Notes under the pieces: model-generated
Seen by the model: only the letters and a program-made list of their open reading frames with translations
Database searches by the model: none
Told to the model about the DNA's origin: nothing
Made by a program: the position numbers and the translations under genes
NCBI RefSeq assembly: GCF_019091085.1
Contig: NZ_JAGXJY010000003.1
Coordinates: 62,001 to 126,000, forward strand
Direction of reading: 5' to 3'
Source of the DNA: Mesorhizobium sp. GbtcB19
GTDB lineage: Bacteria; Pseudomonadota; Alphaproteobacteria; Rhizobiales; Rhizobiaceae
Length of the DNA: 64,000 nt
Shown here: positions 27,467 to 36,203 of the stretch, in pieces
Layout: every line of letters begins with the position of its first letter
Numbering within the stretch: position 1 is the first letter of the stretch

Positions 27467-28623
27467 GCGACCGTTTCGCACTCACCGGCGCCCGCATCTT
27501 CGACGGCGACGACTGGCATGACGATGCCGCCCTCGTCGTCAAGGACGGCCTGGTCGAGGCCATCCTGCCCGCCGGCGCCATTCCGTCCGGCGTCTCCGTG
27601 GTCGAGACAGGCGGCGGCCTGCTGGTGCCCGGTTTCGTCGACATCCAGGTCAATGGCGGCGGCGGCGTCATGCTCAACGACCATCCCGATGTCGCTTCGA
27701 TCGAGACGATCTGCCGGGCGCACGCCCCCTTCGGCACCACGGCGCTGCTGGTCACGCTGATCAGCGACACGCCGGCGATCACCGCCGCCGCGATTGCCGC
27801 CGGTGCCGAGGCGGCCCGGGAGAAAGTACCGGGCTTCCTCGGCCTGCATCTGGAGGGGCCGCATCTGTCGATCGCCCGCAAGGGCGCGCATGACCCGGCG
27901 CTGATCCGGCCAATGACGGATGCCGACCAGGCAGCGCTGATCGCGGCGCGCAAACAGCTTCCCGTCCTGCTCACCACGGTCGCGCCGGAATCGGTGCAGC
28001 CGGGTCGCGTCACGGCGCTGGCCAAGGCCGGCGTCGTCGTCAGCCTCGGCCATAGCGACACCGATTATGCGACGGCGAGCGCCTTCGCCGACGCGGGCGC
28101 CACCGTCGTCACGCACCTCTTCAACGCCATGAGCCAGATTGGCAATCGCGAGCCGGGCCTGGCGGGCGCTGCGATCGACACCGGCGGCCTGTACGCAGGC
28201 ATCATCGCCGACGGCATCCACGTCCATCCGGCAACGATGATCCTCGCGCTGCGTGGTAAGCAGGGTCCAGGTAAGATCGTGCTGGTCACCGACGCCATGG
28301 CGACGATCGGCACCGACATGACCTCCTTCACGCTCAACGGCCGCACCATCTATCGCAAGGACGGCAGCCTCAGGCTTGCCGACGGCACGCTGGCCGGCGC
28401 CGACCTCGACATGATTTCCGCCATTCGCTTCGTCCACCGCGTCGTCGGCCTGGAGCTCGACGAGGCCTTGCGCATGGCCTCGCTCTATCCGGCCGAGGCA
28501 ATCGGCCAGGCGCATCGGCTTGGACGCTTTGCCAACGGGACGGTAGCCGATATTGTTGGGCTGTCGGAGGACTTGGACGTCAGGAACGTCTGGATCGGCG
28601 GTGAGAAGGTGTTTGCCGGCTGA
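27463..28623 (+). CDS. nagA: N-acetylglucosamine-6-phosphate deacetylase
   Basis: A 386-residue amidohydrolase that removes acetate from GlcNAc 6-phosphate. Metal and catalytic positions are Glu131 (HLEGPHLS), His197 (SLGHSD), His218 (THLFNAM) and Asp277 (TDAMATIG). Length is typical. It is the last gene of the kinase-regulator-deaminase-nagA operon, each junction an ATGA overlap. It converts the product of both murQ and the kinase to glucosamine 6-phosphate for the adjacent deaminase. Confidence 0.96.
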   Translation: MSDRFALTGARIFDGDDWHDDAALVVKDGLVEAILPAGAIPSGVSVVETGGGLLVPGFVDIQVNGGGGVMLNDHPDVASIETICRAHAPFGTTALLVTLISDTPAITAAAIAAGAEAAREKVPGFLGLHLEGPHLSIARKGAHDPALIRPMTDADQAALIAARKQLPVLLTTVAPESVQPGRVTALAKAGVVVSLGHSDTDYATASAFADAGATVVTHLFNAMSQIGNREPGLAGAAIDTGGLYAGIIADGIHVHPATMILALRGKQGPGKIVLVTDAMATIGTDMTSFTLNGRTIYRKDGSLRLADGTLAGADLDMISAIRFVHRVVGLELDEALRMASLYPAEAIGQAHRLGRFANGTVADIVGLSEDLDVRNVWIGGEKVFAG

Positions 28624-28674
28624 GATTTCCCAGCGCTGCAGCGGTGGAGAAGCTTTGAGACGCTGGCGGGACAG

Positions 28675-28832
28675 CACCCCCCTCTGTCCTGCCGGACATC
28701 TCCCCCGCAAGGGGGGAGATTGGCAGCTTCCGCGCCCTGCTCAATCCTGCGACGTCAGTGATTGGCGAAAGCCGCGGTGACGTCGATCTCCCCCCTTGCG
28801 GGGGAGATGGCCGGCAGGCCAGAGGGGGGTGC
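28675..28832. repeat. Rhizobial intergenic palindromic element, copy 3
   Basis: Arms CCCCCCTCTGTCCTGCCGG on the left and their near-complement on the right, each with an internal CTCCCCC/GGGGGAG hairpin. It lies between convergent nagA and matB. The remaining bases of 28624-28891 show nothing else. Confidence 0.9.
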
Positions 28833-28891
28833 GAAGGATCACGACCGATCTCACCCTTGCATCGCCTTCGTCGCCGAGAAGCCATCCAGCG

Positions 28892-30415
28892 TCAGTCAGT
28901 TTTGCCGGCATAGATATCCTTATACGCCTCGCGCAGGACGTTCTTCTGCACCTTGCCCATCGTGTTGCGCGGCAGTTCGTCGACGAAGATCACCTGTTTC
29001 GGGTGCTTGTATTTCGCCAGCCGTCCGGCGATTGCACCGGCAATGTCGGCCGCGCTAAGCGCCGATCCCGGCTTGCGCACGACCACCGCGGTGACGCCTT
29101 CGCCGAAATCGGGATGGGCGACGCCGATCACCGCGCTTTCGGCCACGCCGCCGAGCGCGTCGATCTCGCTCTCGATCTCCTTCGGATAGACGTTGTAGCC
29201 GCCCGAGATGATCAGGTCCTTGCCGCGTCCGACGATGTGGACATAGTCGTCGGCATCGATCAGGCCGAGGTCGCCGGTGATGAAGAAACCGTCGTCGCGG
29301 AACTCGGCCCTGGTTTTCTCGGGCATACGCCAATAGCCGGCAAAGACGTTCGGCCCCTTGACCTCGATCATGCCGATCTCGCCCTGGGCCAGCGGCTTGC
29401 CGTCTTCGGGGTCGGTGATGCGCAGCGAGACGCCGGGCAAGGGGAGCCCGACCGTGCCGGCGCGCCGCTCGCCGTCATAGGGGTTGGAGGTGTTCATGTT
29501 GGTCTCGGTCATGCCGTAGCGCTCGAGGATGGCGTGGCCGGTCCGCTCGCGCCAGGCCGTATGCGTCTCGGCCAGCAGCGGTGCCGAGCCGGAGATGAAG
29601 ACCCGGATGGCGCTGGCCGCCTGGCGCGTCAGGCCGTCCTGCTGCAACAGCCGCACATAGAAGGTCGGCACGCCCATCAAAGCGGTCGCGCGCGGCATCA
29701 GCGACAGGATGCGCGCGGGGTCGAATTTCTGCTCGAAGAACATTTTCGCGCCGGCCATCAGGATGACGTTGGTGGCGACGAACAGGCCATGCGTGTGGAA
29801 GATCGGCAGCGCGTGGATCAGCACGTCGTCGGCGCCGAAGCGCCACTGCTCGACCAGCACGCGGGCATTGGACGCAAGGTTCTCATGGCTGAGCATCGCG
29901 CCCTTGGAGCGGCCGGTCGTGCCGGAGGTGTAGAGGATCGCGGCGAGATCGTTCGGTCCGCGCGCGACATCGCTGAACTCCGTCGCCTGTCGCGAAGCCT
30001 GGCTGGCCAGCGTTCCCTGCCCGTCACGGCCGAGTGTGAGCACGGTGGCGCCGATCGACGCGGCAAGCGGCTCGACGCCGGAAAGACGGTCCGGATCGCA
30101 CACGATCAGCCTCGGCTCGGCGTCGCGGAAGAAATAGTCGAGCTCCGGCAACGTGTAGGCGGTGTTGAGCGGCAGGAAGACCGCGCCGGCGCGCAGACAG
30201 GCAAGATAGAGCAGCGCCGCCTCCGGGCTCTTCTCGACCTGGACCGCGACGCGGTCGCCGGGCTCGACGCCGGCCTGAGCCAGCGCGTGCGCCAGCTGCG
30301 CCGACCTGGCCAGCATATCGCCATAGGTGATCGAGCGGCCGTCATCCGTCTCCATCAGCAGCCGGTCGAGCGACGGCATGCGGGAACGGAAGGCGTCGAA
30401 CAGATGATTGGTCAT
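28892..30415 (-). CDS. matB: Malonyl-CoA synthetase
   Basis: A 507-residue adenylate-forming enzyme that makes malonyl-CoA from malonate, ATP and CoA. The AMP loop YTSGTTGRSKGAM lies near 160, YGMTETNMNTSNPYDGERR near 305 and the hinge/CoA region FITGDLGLIDADDYVHIVGR near 385; the C-terminal PRNTMGKVQKN holds the adenylation lysine. The malonate-specific segment after TETNMNTSNPYDG is as I recall for Rhizobium MatB. It lies 107 bases after a GntR regulator that heads the transcription unit, as in the rhizobial mat system, but malonyl-CoA decarboxylase (matA) and the carrier (matC) are not in this window. Confidence 0.88.
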   Translation of the reverse strand: MTNHLFDAFRSRMPSLDRLLMETDDGRSITYGDMLARSAQLAHALAQAGVEPGDRVAVQVEKSPEAALLYLACLRAGAVFLPLNTAYTLPELDYFFRDAEPRLIVCDPDRLSGVEPLAASIGATVLTLGRDGQGTLASQASRQATEFSDVARGPNDLAAILYTSGTTGRSKGAMLSHENLASNARVLVEQWRFGADDVLIHALPIFHTHGLFVATNVILMAGAKMFFEQKFDPARILSLMPRATALMGVPTFYVRLLQQDGLTRQAASAIRVFISGSAPLLAETHTAWRERTGHAILERYGMTETNMNTSNPYDGERRAGTVGLPLPGVSLRITDPEDGKPLAQGEIGMIEVKGPNVFAGYWRMPEKTRAEFRDDGFFITGDLGLIDADDYVHIVGRGKDLIISGGYNVYPKEIESEIDALGGVAESAVIGVAHPDFGEGVTAVVVRKPGSALSAADIAGAIAGRLAKYKHPKQVIFVDELPRNTMGKVQKNVLREAYKDIYAGKTD

Positions 30416-30522
30416 GCATGGGTCCTCAGGCGCAGCCGCCGAATGGCACTAGCGTTGTGCTCGCCCGAGCGAATACCAGATTTGGTGGCTGGAGCAAAAA
30501 CCGGGTGACGATTTTCGGGTTG

Positions 30523-31260
30523 CTATCGGCGGCGCGCCTTGGCAGCGCCGGCCTTCGGGTCATAACCCTGGGCGAAGCGTTCCATGCACATCGCCGCGGT
30601 GAGGCGGTAGTGATTGAGAAGCGCTTCGACCGCGCCGTCGGCGTCGCCATCCAGCGTGCGTTCGGCAATCACGCGGTGCTCGCCGATTTCGTCGCGTCCC
30701 ATGCCCGGCGCATTTTGCGAGATCAGGCGGTAGCGCGAAGCCTGGTCGGAAAGCTGGTCGCAAAAACCGATAAGCCAGTGCGACCCGCACGCTGCGATCA
30801 GCGCCCGGTGAAAGGCGCGGTGCAGCTTCTCCCATTCCGGATTGTTGGTTGCCGGGTCTTCGGGCAGGCGCCGTTCGGCCCGCGCCAGGCGGTGCAGGGC
30901 CAGCACCAGCTGTTCCTCCCATTCGGCGTTGCGATGGGCAATCGATTCGCGCAGCGCCCGCTCCTCCAGCCAGCAGCGCGTCCGCGTCAGCTCCTCCAGC
31001 TCCACGGCGCTGACCGGCATGAGGAAGAAGCCGCGCTGGTCATGCCGCCCGAGCAGGCCCTCGGCGGCCAAGCGGTTGAGCGCCTCGCGCACCGGCGACG
31101 CGCCCGCGCCATAGCGCGAGACGACCCATTCGACGCGCAGCTTGCTCTCGGCCTCCAGCGCGCCGCGCAAAAGATCGTCGCGAAGCTGCTGATAGACCGA
31201 GCTGGCCAGCGTGCTCTTGGCACCCTTGCCTTCACCCGGCTCGGCGTTTCCGTTTGTCAA
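30523..31260 (-). CDS. GntR family (FCD domain) regulator, MatR-like
   Basis: A 245-residue GntR regulator with an N-terminal winged helix (about 15-75; VYQQLRDDLLRGALEAES, GASPVREALNRLAAEGLL) and a C-terminal FCD ligand domain with Asp/His metal positions (HRAFHRALIAACG and HRVIAERTLDGD). I choose TTG at 31260 because AGGAG lies exactly 5 bases before it and no ATG nearby is supported; the frame upstream to 31323 crosses the promoter. It precedes matB on the same strand and probably represses both genes in the absence of malonate or a related dicarboxylate, acting at the palindrome over the -10 element. Confidence 0.85.
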   Translation of the reverse strand: MTNGNAEPGEGKGAKSTLASSVYQQLRDDLLRGALEAESKLRVEWVVSRYGAGASPVREALNRLAAEGLLGRHDQRGFFLMPVSAVELEELTRTRCWLEERALRESIAHRNAEWEEQLVLALHRLARAERRLPEDPATNNPEWEKLHRAFHRALIAACGSHWLIGFCDQLSDQASRYRLISQNAPGMGRDEIGEHRVIAERTLDGDADGAVEALLNHYRLTAAMCMERFAQGYDPKAGAAKARRR

Positions 31261-31322
31261 TCGAGCTCCTGTTGCTTGCCCCTGCTCTGTCAGGGCCCCT
31301 CGGCGAAGCAATCTCCCGTACA

Positions 31323-31353
31323 TGTATCATACAGCCGGGCAAAGGCGCCTCAA
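31323..31353 (-). promoter_or_regulatory. Promoter with overlapping operator for gntR-matB
   Basis: On the minus strand TTGAGG (31353-31348) and TATGAT (31331-31326) are spaced by 16 bases. TGTATGATACA (31333-31323), a perfect palindrome around one central base, overlaps the -10. This is the form of an FCD-type GntR operator and implies autorepression. The transcript leader would be about 60 bases. Confidence 0.6.
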
Positions 31354-31456
31354 GCGGAAGATGACGATATTCGACTTTAAGACAAGGAGGTCGGTCTATT
31401 GATTGGATGAAGTAGAATCTCGACAAAAAAGCTGATATTACCGCACCGCTTCATAT

Positions 31457-31474
31457 ATTGAACAGTCGTTCAAT
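31457..31474. promoter_or_regulatory. TetR-type palindrome ATTGAAC-N4-GTTCAAT
   Basis: ATTGAACAGTCGTTCAAT has perfect 7-bp arms and a 4-base spacer, a classic TetR-family operator shape. It lies in the 262-base gap between the rpe stop and the gntR start. No tetR gene is present in the window. Confidence 0.45.
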
Positions 31475-31522
31475 CGCCGCCACGATTGTGCAACCCCCGC
31501 GAGAAGTAGGGCAGGTATACGT

Positions 31523-32200
31523 TTAACTGGCGGCCCCGTCGGCCGCTGTTCGAATTGCTTCGATGTTGGCCCTATAGGCTTCGACGCTGCCGCCCTTGAA
31601 GACGGCGGCGCCCGCCACCAGCACGCTGGCGCCGGCCGCGGTTACCAGTGGCGCCGTTTCCGCCGAAACACCGCCGTCGATCTCGATGCGGATCGGCCGG
31701 TCGCCGATCAGCGCCTTGACCCGTTTCACCTTGTCGACGATCGCCGGTATGAAGGCCTGCCCGCCGAAACCCGGATTGACGGTCATGATGAGGATCAGGT
31801 CGAGTCGGTCGAGCACATATTCGATCGCCGTTTCCGGCGTCGCCGGATTGAGCGAGACGCCGGCCTTCTTGCCGAGGCTTTTGATCGTCTGCAGCGAGCG
31901 GTCGAGATGCGGTCCGGCTTCGGCATGCACCGTCATGCCGTCGCAGCCGGCTTCTGCGAAGGCCGCCAGATAGGGGTCGGCCGGCGCAATCATCAGGTGG
32001 CAGTCGAAGAAGGCCTTGGTGCGGTTGCGGATCGCCTTGATCACCGGCGGGCCGAAGGTGATGTTGGGCACGAAATGGCCGTCCATGACATCGAGATGGA
32101 TCCAGTCGGCGCCGGCCGCGGCGACAGCCTCCACCTCGTCGCCGAGCTTTGAAAAATCCGATGCCAGCACAGAGGGGGCAATCAGAGTCTTTTGGGTCAT
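31523..32200 (-). CDS. rpe: Ribulose-phosphate 3-epimerase
   Basis: A 225-residue TIM-barrel enzyme that interconverts ribulose 5-phosphate and xylulose 5-phosphate in the pentose phosphate and Calvin pathways. Metal and catalytic residues are Ser11, His35, Asp37 (WIHLDVMDG), His68 (DCHLMI) and Asp175 (RIEIDGGV); [12 protein letters not shown] is the family signature. Length is typical. Only a weak ribosome site is visible. It is flanked by unrelated units, and the 122 bases upstream contain the terminator of the large secreted-protein gene. Confidence 0.96.
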   Translation of the reverse strand: MTQKTLIAPSVLASDFSKLGDEVEAVAAAGADWIHLDVMDGHFVPNITFGPPVIKAIRNRTKAFFDCHLMIAPADPYLAAFAEAGCDGMTVHAEAGPHLDRSLQTIKSLGKKAGVSLNPATPETAIEYVLDRLDLILIMTVNPGFGGQAFIPAIVDKVKRVKALIGDRPIRIEIDGGVSAETAPLVTAAGASVLVAGAAVFKGGSVEAYRANIEAIRTAADGAAS

Positions 32201-32272
32201 GGATTTGGCTCGCCTATGTTTGCGACGCGAATGTCAGGACTGCCTAGAGCATTTTGCAGCCAAGTGGACAAG

Positions 32273-32300
32273 AAAAACCCGCCGGATCGCTCCGGCGGGT
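32273..32300 (-). terminator. Rho-independent terminator of the secreted-protein operon
   Basis: On the minus strand ACCCGCCGGA-GCGA-TCCGGCGGGT forms a perfect 10-bp stem followed by TTTTTCT, 22 bases after the stop of the 1289-residue gene. It is the clearest intrinsic terminator in the window. Confidence 0.92.
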
Positions 32301-32322
32301 CTTCGTCTTCAGCCGGCAGGAA

Positions 32323-35300
32323 TTACGGCTTGAAGTTCTGGATGTTTGCGCCGTTCGGATCTTGAATGATCCGCCGCGGCTGGCGCTGCGGTATGAGTTG
32401 CTGCAGCACGTTCGGGTTCAACAGCAGGTTCGGGTTGATCTCGACGCCCGGCCGCCTGCGGATCGGCGTGCAGTCCGGGAACAGTCCGGTTGTGCCGACC
32501 GGGCACCGCCGCTTGATCAGCACCGGCTGGCACTGGCCATCGATGAAGCGCGAGCCCGGCGCGCATTCCTGTTGCGGCTTGCGGCAGGCGCCGTCGCGGA
32601 CTTCGGTTCCACGCGGGCAGACGCAGTCGCCCCGCTTGTTGTGGACCTGGCCGCGGATGGTGCACTGCTCCTGCGCCGGCTTCGGCCTCACACAGGCCTT
32701 GCCGCGCACTTCCAGACCGTCCGGGCAGGCGCAGTTGCCGTTGGCGTCGCGCACCTGGCCGCGGATCGGGCACTGCCTCGACACGGTCGGCCGGCAGGCG
32801 CCGTCACGCACCTCCGTGCCGCGCGGGCAGACGCAATCGCCGTCGCCGTTGCGGAACTGGCCGCGGATGCGGCACTGGGCAGGCGGCTCCTTGTCAGGCA
32901 CGCAGGCCCTGGCCACCCGGTCGAGATGCGTGCCGTCCGGGCAGGTGCAGCCATTGCCGTCCGAGGTCGGCACGGCGCCGCGCACCGTGCATTTCGGCGG
33001 AATAACCTGGCACACGCCGTTGATCAGTTCGCCGCGGCGGCAGACGCAATTGCCGTCCTGGTCGCGGTACTGGCCGGGACGCAGCGTGCATTGCGGCTCC
33101 TGCGGCTCTCCACCCTGTACGCATCTGCCGTTCTCCAGATCGGTGCCGCGCGGGCAGACGCAACGTCCGTCGGCGGTTCGGATCTGGCCTTGCAGGAGGA
33201 CGCAGCGCGGCGGTGGCGGCAGCGGCAGGAGTTTGGTGCCTCCGCCGCCAGTGCACTGGCCGTTGCGGAAGGTGGTGCCCTCCGGGCAGACGCAGCGGCC
33301 GGCCGAGTTGAGCACCAGCCCATACGAGCACTGGTTCTTCACCTCATGCCTGATGGTGAAGGGGTGGCACGCATAGGCCTTGCCACGATTGCCCTGGATG
33401 TTGGTCGCATCGCGCGACAGCACGTCGCCGCCGCCCTCGACCGGCGTGTTCGGAGAGAGCACGCCGACGCAGTTCTGGCCGTTGACCGTCCCTTGCAGAT
33501 TGGCGAGACGCCCATCCTCGGGAAGGATCACGGTGACGTGGTGGCTATGGCTCTCGCCGGCCCCCAGCGTCAGATTGGCGATGCAGGATAGAGGCAGGGT
33601 CGTCGGTTCCGGCGAGCAGCCGAAGGGCGGGTCGATCGAGGTGATCTCGACGCCTTCCAGCCGGCCGAGACCCTCAACGCCGACCGCATCGCCGATGCGC
33701 ACCGGACCTGAGAAGGGGTTCGGTCCGTCGTTCGTGATGGTGATCTCGAACGAGCAGGGTTGACCGGGCTGGCACTCGGCGTCGCCGGTCTTCTCGACAC
33801 GGATGGTCGAGCCGCCGCCGCCCTTCGCGCAGGCCTGGCCGATCGGGTAGACGATGTCGTCGCCCGGCGCCGGCCCGAAGCTGCCGCGCGCGCAGTTCTC
33901 GAACGCGCCATTGCCGCTCACCGTCACGTCGAAGTGCCGGCTGGTTCCGGGCGTCATGACGGCGCCGGGAATCTGGCAGGACAGCGTGTTGGCGGGCACC
34001 GGCCCGCAAGCCCATTCCGCGCCGTCAGGGGTGACGGTCTGGATCTGGACGGGCGCGCCGCCCGACACCAGGGTCGCGGCATCGCTGACCCGCACCGGAC
34101 CGGTGGGGGCGGCAGTGCCGGCATTGCTGACGGTGATGCGGCACGAAACCGCGGCCGCACCGGCGAGCGAGCCGTCGCATGTCTTGGTGATGCGCAGGCC
34201 GGGCTGGCCGCCATTCGGATGGCGGATGCGCTCGGTCGCGCAGGCCTTGTTGTTGGCGAGGTCGACCTCGCCGGGAATGGCTTTCACCTCGGCGCAGTTC
34301 TCGACGCTATCCGGCCGGTAGTTGGCCGGCATCACCGCCTCGACGACGATCGGCGTCGAGGCGCCCGGAGGCAGCGAGATGCCGGCATTGTCGCAGCGGA
34401 ACTGTCCAGGCCCGCTCGGCCCGCAGGTCCAGGGCGGGCTCGGCCCGAAGGTCGAGGAAGTAGGCGCGCCGCCGGGATAGGTGTCAGTCACCGTCAGCGG
34501 CCCGTTATAGGTGTTGGTGCCGTTGTTGATGATGTCGATCACGAAGTAGCAGACGCCGTCGGCCGTGCAGACCGGGATGCGGGCGCGCTTCTTCAGGATC
34601 AGGTCGACCTTCTTCTCGACCGGAGGCTGGCACTGCGGATCGCGATCACCACGGCGGCAGATCGGGATCGAGGCGCAGCCGCGGTCGTTGAACTGGCTGC
34701 CGAACAGTGGCTTGCCGCTGGCTTGGTAGTCATAGGCGGCGCAGTTGCGCAGCACGCTGCCCTGCCAGCCGCCGGCCGGCCTGAAACCGAGCTTGAGGTT
34801 GATCGAGGCGCCGGGGTTGAGCGTCGTCACCGGATAGGTGCACGTCATCGGCGTCGTTCCGGGCACGCAGACCCAAGGCGAATTTGGCCCGGAGGTAAGC
34901 ACGGAGCCGGCCGGCAGCGTCACCTCGTCGAGCACGATCTTGCCGTTATAGGGCGCGTCGCCGACATTGGTGACGGTGATGGTGAAGTCGCAACCGCCGG
35001 CCATCGTGCAACGCGGCACGTCGGCATGCTTCTCGACCTTGAGGTCCGGCTCCTTGTCCTTCGGCGGGCATCTGAGGTCACGCGGGATGACGATGTCGAT
35101 CACCTGCGTGCAGCAGAGTCCCCAGCCTTCCTTCGGCCCGGCATAGGTCTCGATGCCGGTGACGACGAGATGGATGACCTCGCCGGGCGAGGCGCCGATG
35201 ATCTTCCAGTTCAGCACGCCGCCGCCGATAGGCACCTTCTGCGTGTCGGGAACGATGATGATGCCGGGCGTCGTCGTCGACACCTGCACCCATTTGCCGC

Positions 35301-36192
35301 CCATCTCGGGTCCGACTGGCATGTGGTAGATGAAGGCGCCGCCGCCGGGCACGCAATCGACCGTGCCGCGTTCGACCTTGAAGCATTCCTTGCCGGGAGG
35401 TGGCGGCGGGTTGCACTTGGTGACGTCGATATGGATTGTCGTCTTGGCGCCGGTCAGGAAGTCGCCGTCGTCCGGCTTGCTCGGATCCTGCGACGGAATG
35501 ATGGTCCCCGGGCCGCCTCTCATCGACACCTTGATCTGACCCTGGTTGTCGACATTGGCCGGCGCCGGAAATGCCGCCTTGTCGATCTTGGCCAGGATCC
35601 GGAAGGTGATCGTGCGTTCGCCCAGTGCGCCCGAACCGTCGAGGTCGGAGGCGGAAATCCGGAAATCGGACACCGTCGCCGTATCGTCGGGATCGGTCGA
35701 GCTGCTGATCGTCGCCGCCGGCAGCGGTCCGCCGCCGGCGTCCGTGCCGTCGCCGGTCACATTCACGTTGACGATCTTCAGGCCATGCGGAAGCTGGTCC
35801 TTGAAGTCGATCTTGGCGTTCTTCAGCGCATTGATGAGAACCGGATTGGCAAACGCTTGCGCATTGCCGCGCAAGCCAAAGGTCAGCGTGTAGTAGACAT
35901 AATCGCAACTGCGCTGGCCGCCCGTCTTGGTGAAGAAGGGCACGATGCGGCCGGGTTCGGGGTTGACGATGCGCGGATTGTCCAGGTCGAGCCTGGGCTC
36001 CGGTCCGCCGACTTCCGTGAGCTGGGCCGGGGCGGTGTCTTCGGCAAGCGCCGGCAAGGCCGGCATCATGGCGACCGCGATACCGGCCGCCATCAGCCAG
36101 CGCGCGCCGCGCCTGGCGTATGACAGGGGTTTCATGATCGTCTCCATGACGGGTTTGCGCGAGGCGAGGCGGGACAGGGCGAGATTTGTCAT
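32323..36192 (-). CDS. Secreted DUF11-repeat and cysteine-repeat protein
   Basis: A 1289-residue exported protein without known function. Residues 1-50 form a signal peptide (MAAGIAVAMMPALPALA, cleaved before ED). A module at about 268-372 with paired Cys (GWGLCCTQV) is shared with the adjacent beta-propeller protein. Four DUF11-type immunoglobulin-like repeats start near 382, 529, 664 and 794, each with a VTNVGDAPYNG-like core. Residues about 950-1240 hold eight cysteine-rich repeats of roughly 33 residues patterned C-x-IRGQ-x-GDCVCPRGTEVRDG. The tail is proline-, arginine- and glutamine-rich. GGGAGGG precedes ATG 36192; ATG 36135, preceded by GGAGA, would give a more typical signal peptide. 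It is probably a cell-surface or extracellular adhesin. Confidence 0.85.
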   Translation of the reverse strand: MTNLALSRLASRKPVMETIMKPLSYARRGARWLMAAGIAVAMMPALPALAEDTAPAQLTEVGGPEPRLDLDNPRIVNPEPGRIVPFFTKTGGQRSCDYVYYTLTFGLRGNAQAFANPVLINALKNAKIDFKDQLPHGLKIVNVNVTGDGTDAGGGPLPAATISSSTDPDDTATVSDFRISASDLDGSGALGERTITFRILAKIDKAAFPAPANVDNQGQIKVSMRGGPGTIIPSQDPSKPDDGDFLTGAKTTIHIDVTKCNPPPPPGKECFKVERGTVDCVPGGGAFIYHMPVGPEMGGKWVQVSTTTPGIIIVPDTQKVPIGGGVLNWKIIGASPGEVIHLVVTGIETYAGPKEGWGLCCTQVIDIVIPRDLRCPPKDKEPDLKVEKHADVPRCTMAGGCDFTITVTNVGDAPYNGKIVLDEVTLPAGSVLTSGPNSPWVCVPGTTPMTCTYPVTTLNPGASINLKLGFRPAGGWQGSVLRNCAAYDYQASGKPLFGSQFNDRGCASIPICRRGDRDPQCQPPVEKKVDLILKKRARIPVCTADGVCYFVIDIINNGTNTYNGPLTVTDTYPGGAPTSSTFGPSPPWTCGPSGPGQFRCDNAGISLPPGASTPIVVEAVMPANYRPDSVENCAEVKAIPGEVDLANNKACATERIRHPNGGQPGLRITKTCDGSLAGAAAVSCRITVSNAGTAAPTGPVRVSDAATLVSGGAPVQIQTVTPDGAEWACGPVPANTLSCQIPGAVMTPGTSRHFDVTVSGNGAFENCARGSFGPAPGDDIVYPIGQACAKGGGGSTIRVEKTGDAECQPGQPCSFEITITNDGPNPFSGPVRIGDAVGVEGLGRLEGVEITSIDPPFGCSPEPTTLPLSCIANLTLGAGESHSHHVTVILPEDGRLANLQGTVNGQNCVGVLSPNTPVEGGGDVLSRDATNIQGNRGKAYACHPFTIRHEVKNQCSYGLVLNSAGRCVCPEGTTFRNGQCTGGGGTKLLPLPPPPRCVLLQGQIRTADGRCVCPRGTDLENGRCVQGGEPQEPQCTLRPGQYRDQDGNCVCRRGELINGVCQVIPPKCTVRGAVPTSDGNGCTCPDGTHLDRVARACVPDKEPPAQCRIRGQFRNGDGDCVCPRGTEVRDGACRPTVSRQCPIRGQVRDANGNCACPDGLEVRGKACVRPKPAQEQCTIRGQVHNKRGDCVCPRGTEVRDGACRKPQQECAPGSRFIDGQCQPVLIKRRCPVGTTGLFPDCTPIRRRPGVEINPNLLLNPNVLQQLIPQRQPRRIIQDPNGANIQNFKP

Positions 36193-36203
36193 CTGTCCCT
36201 CCC

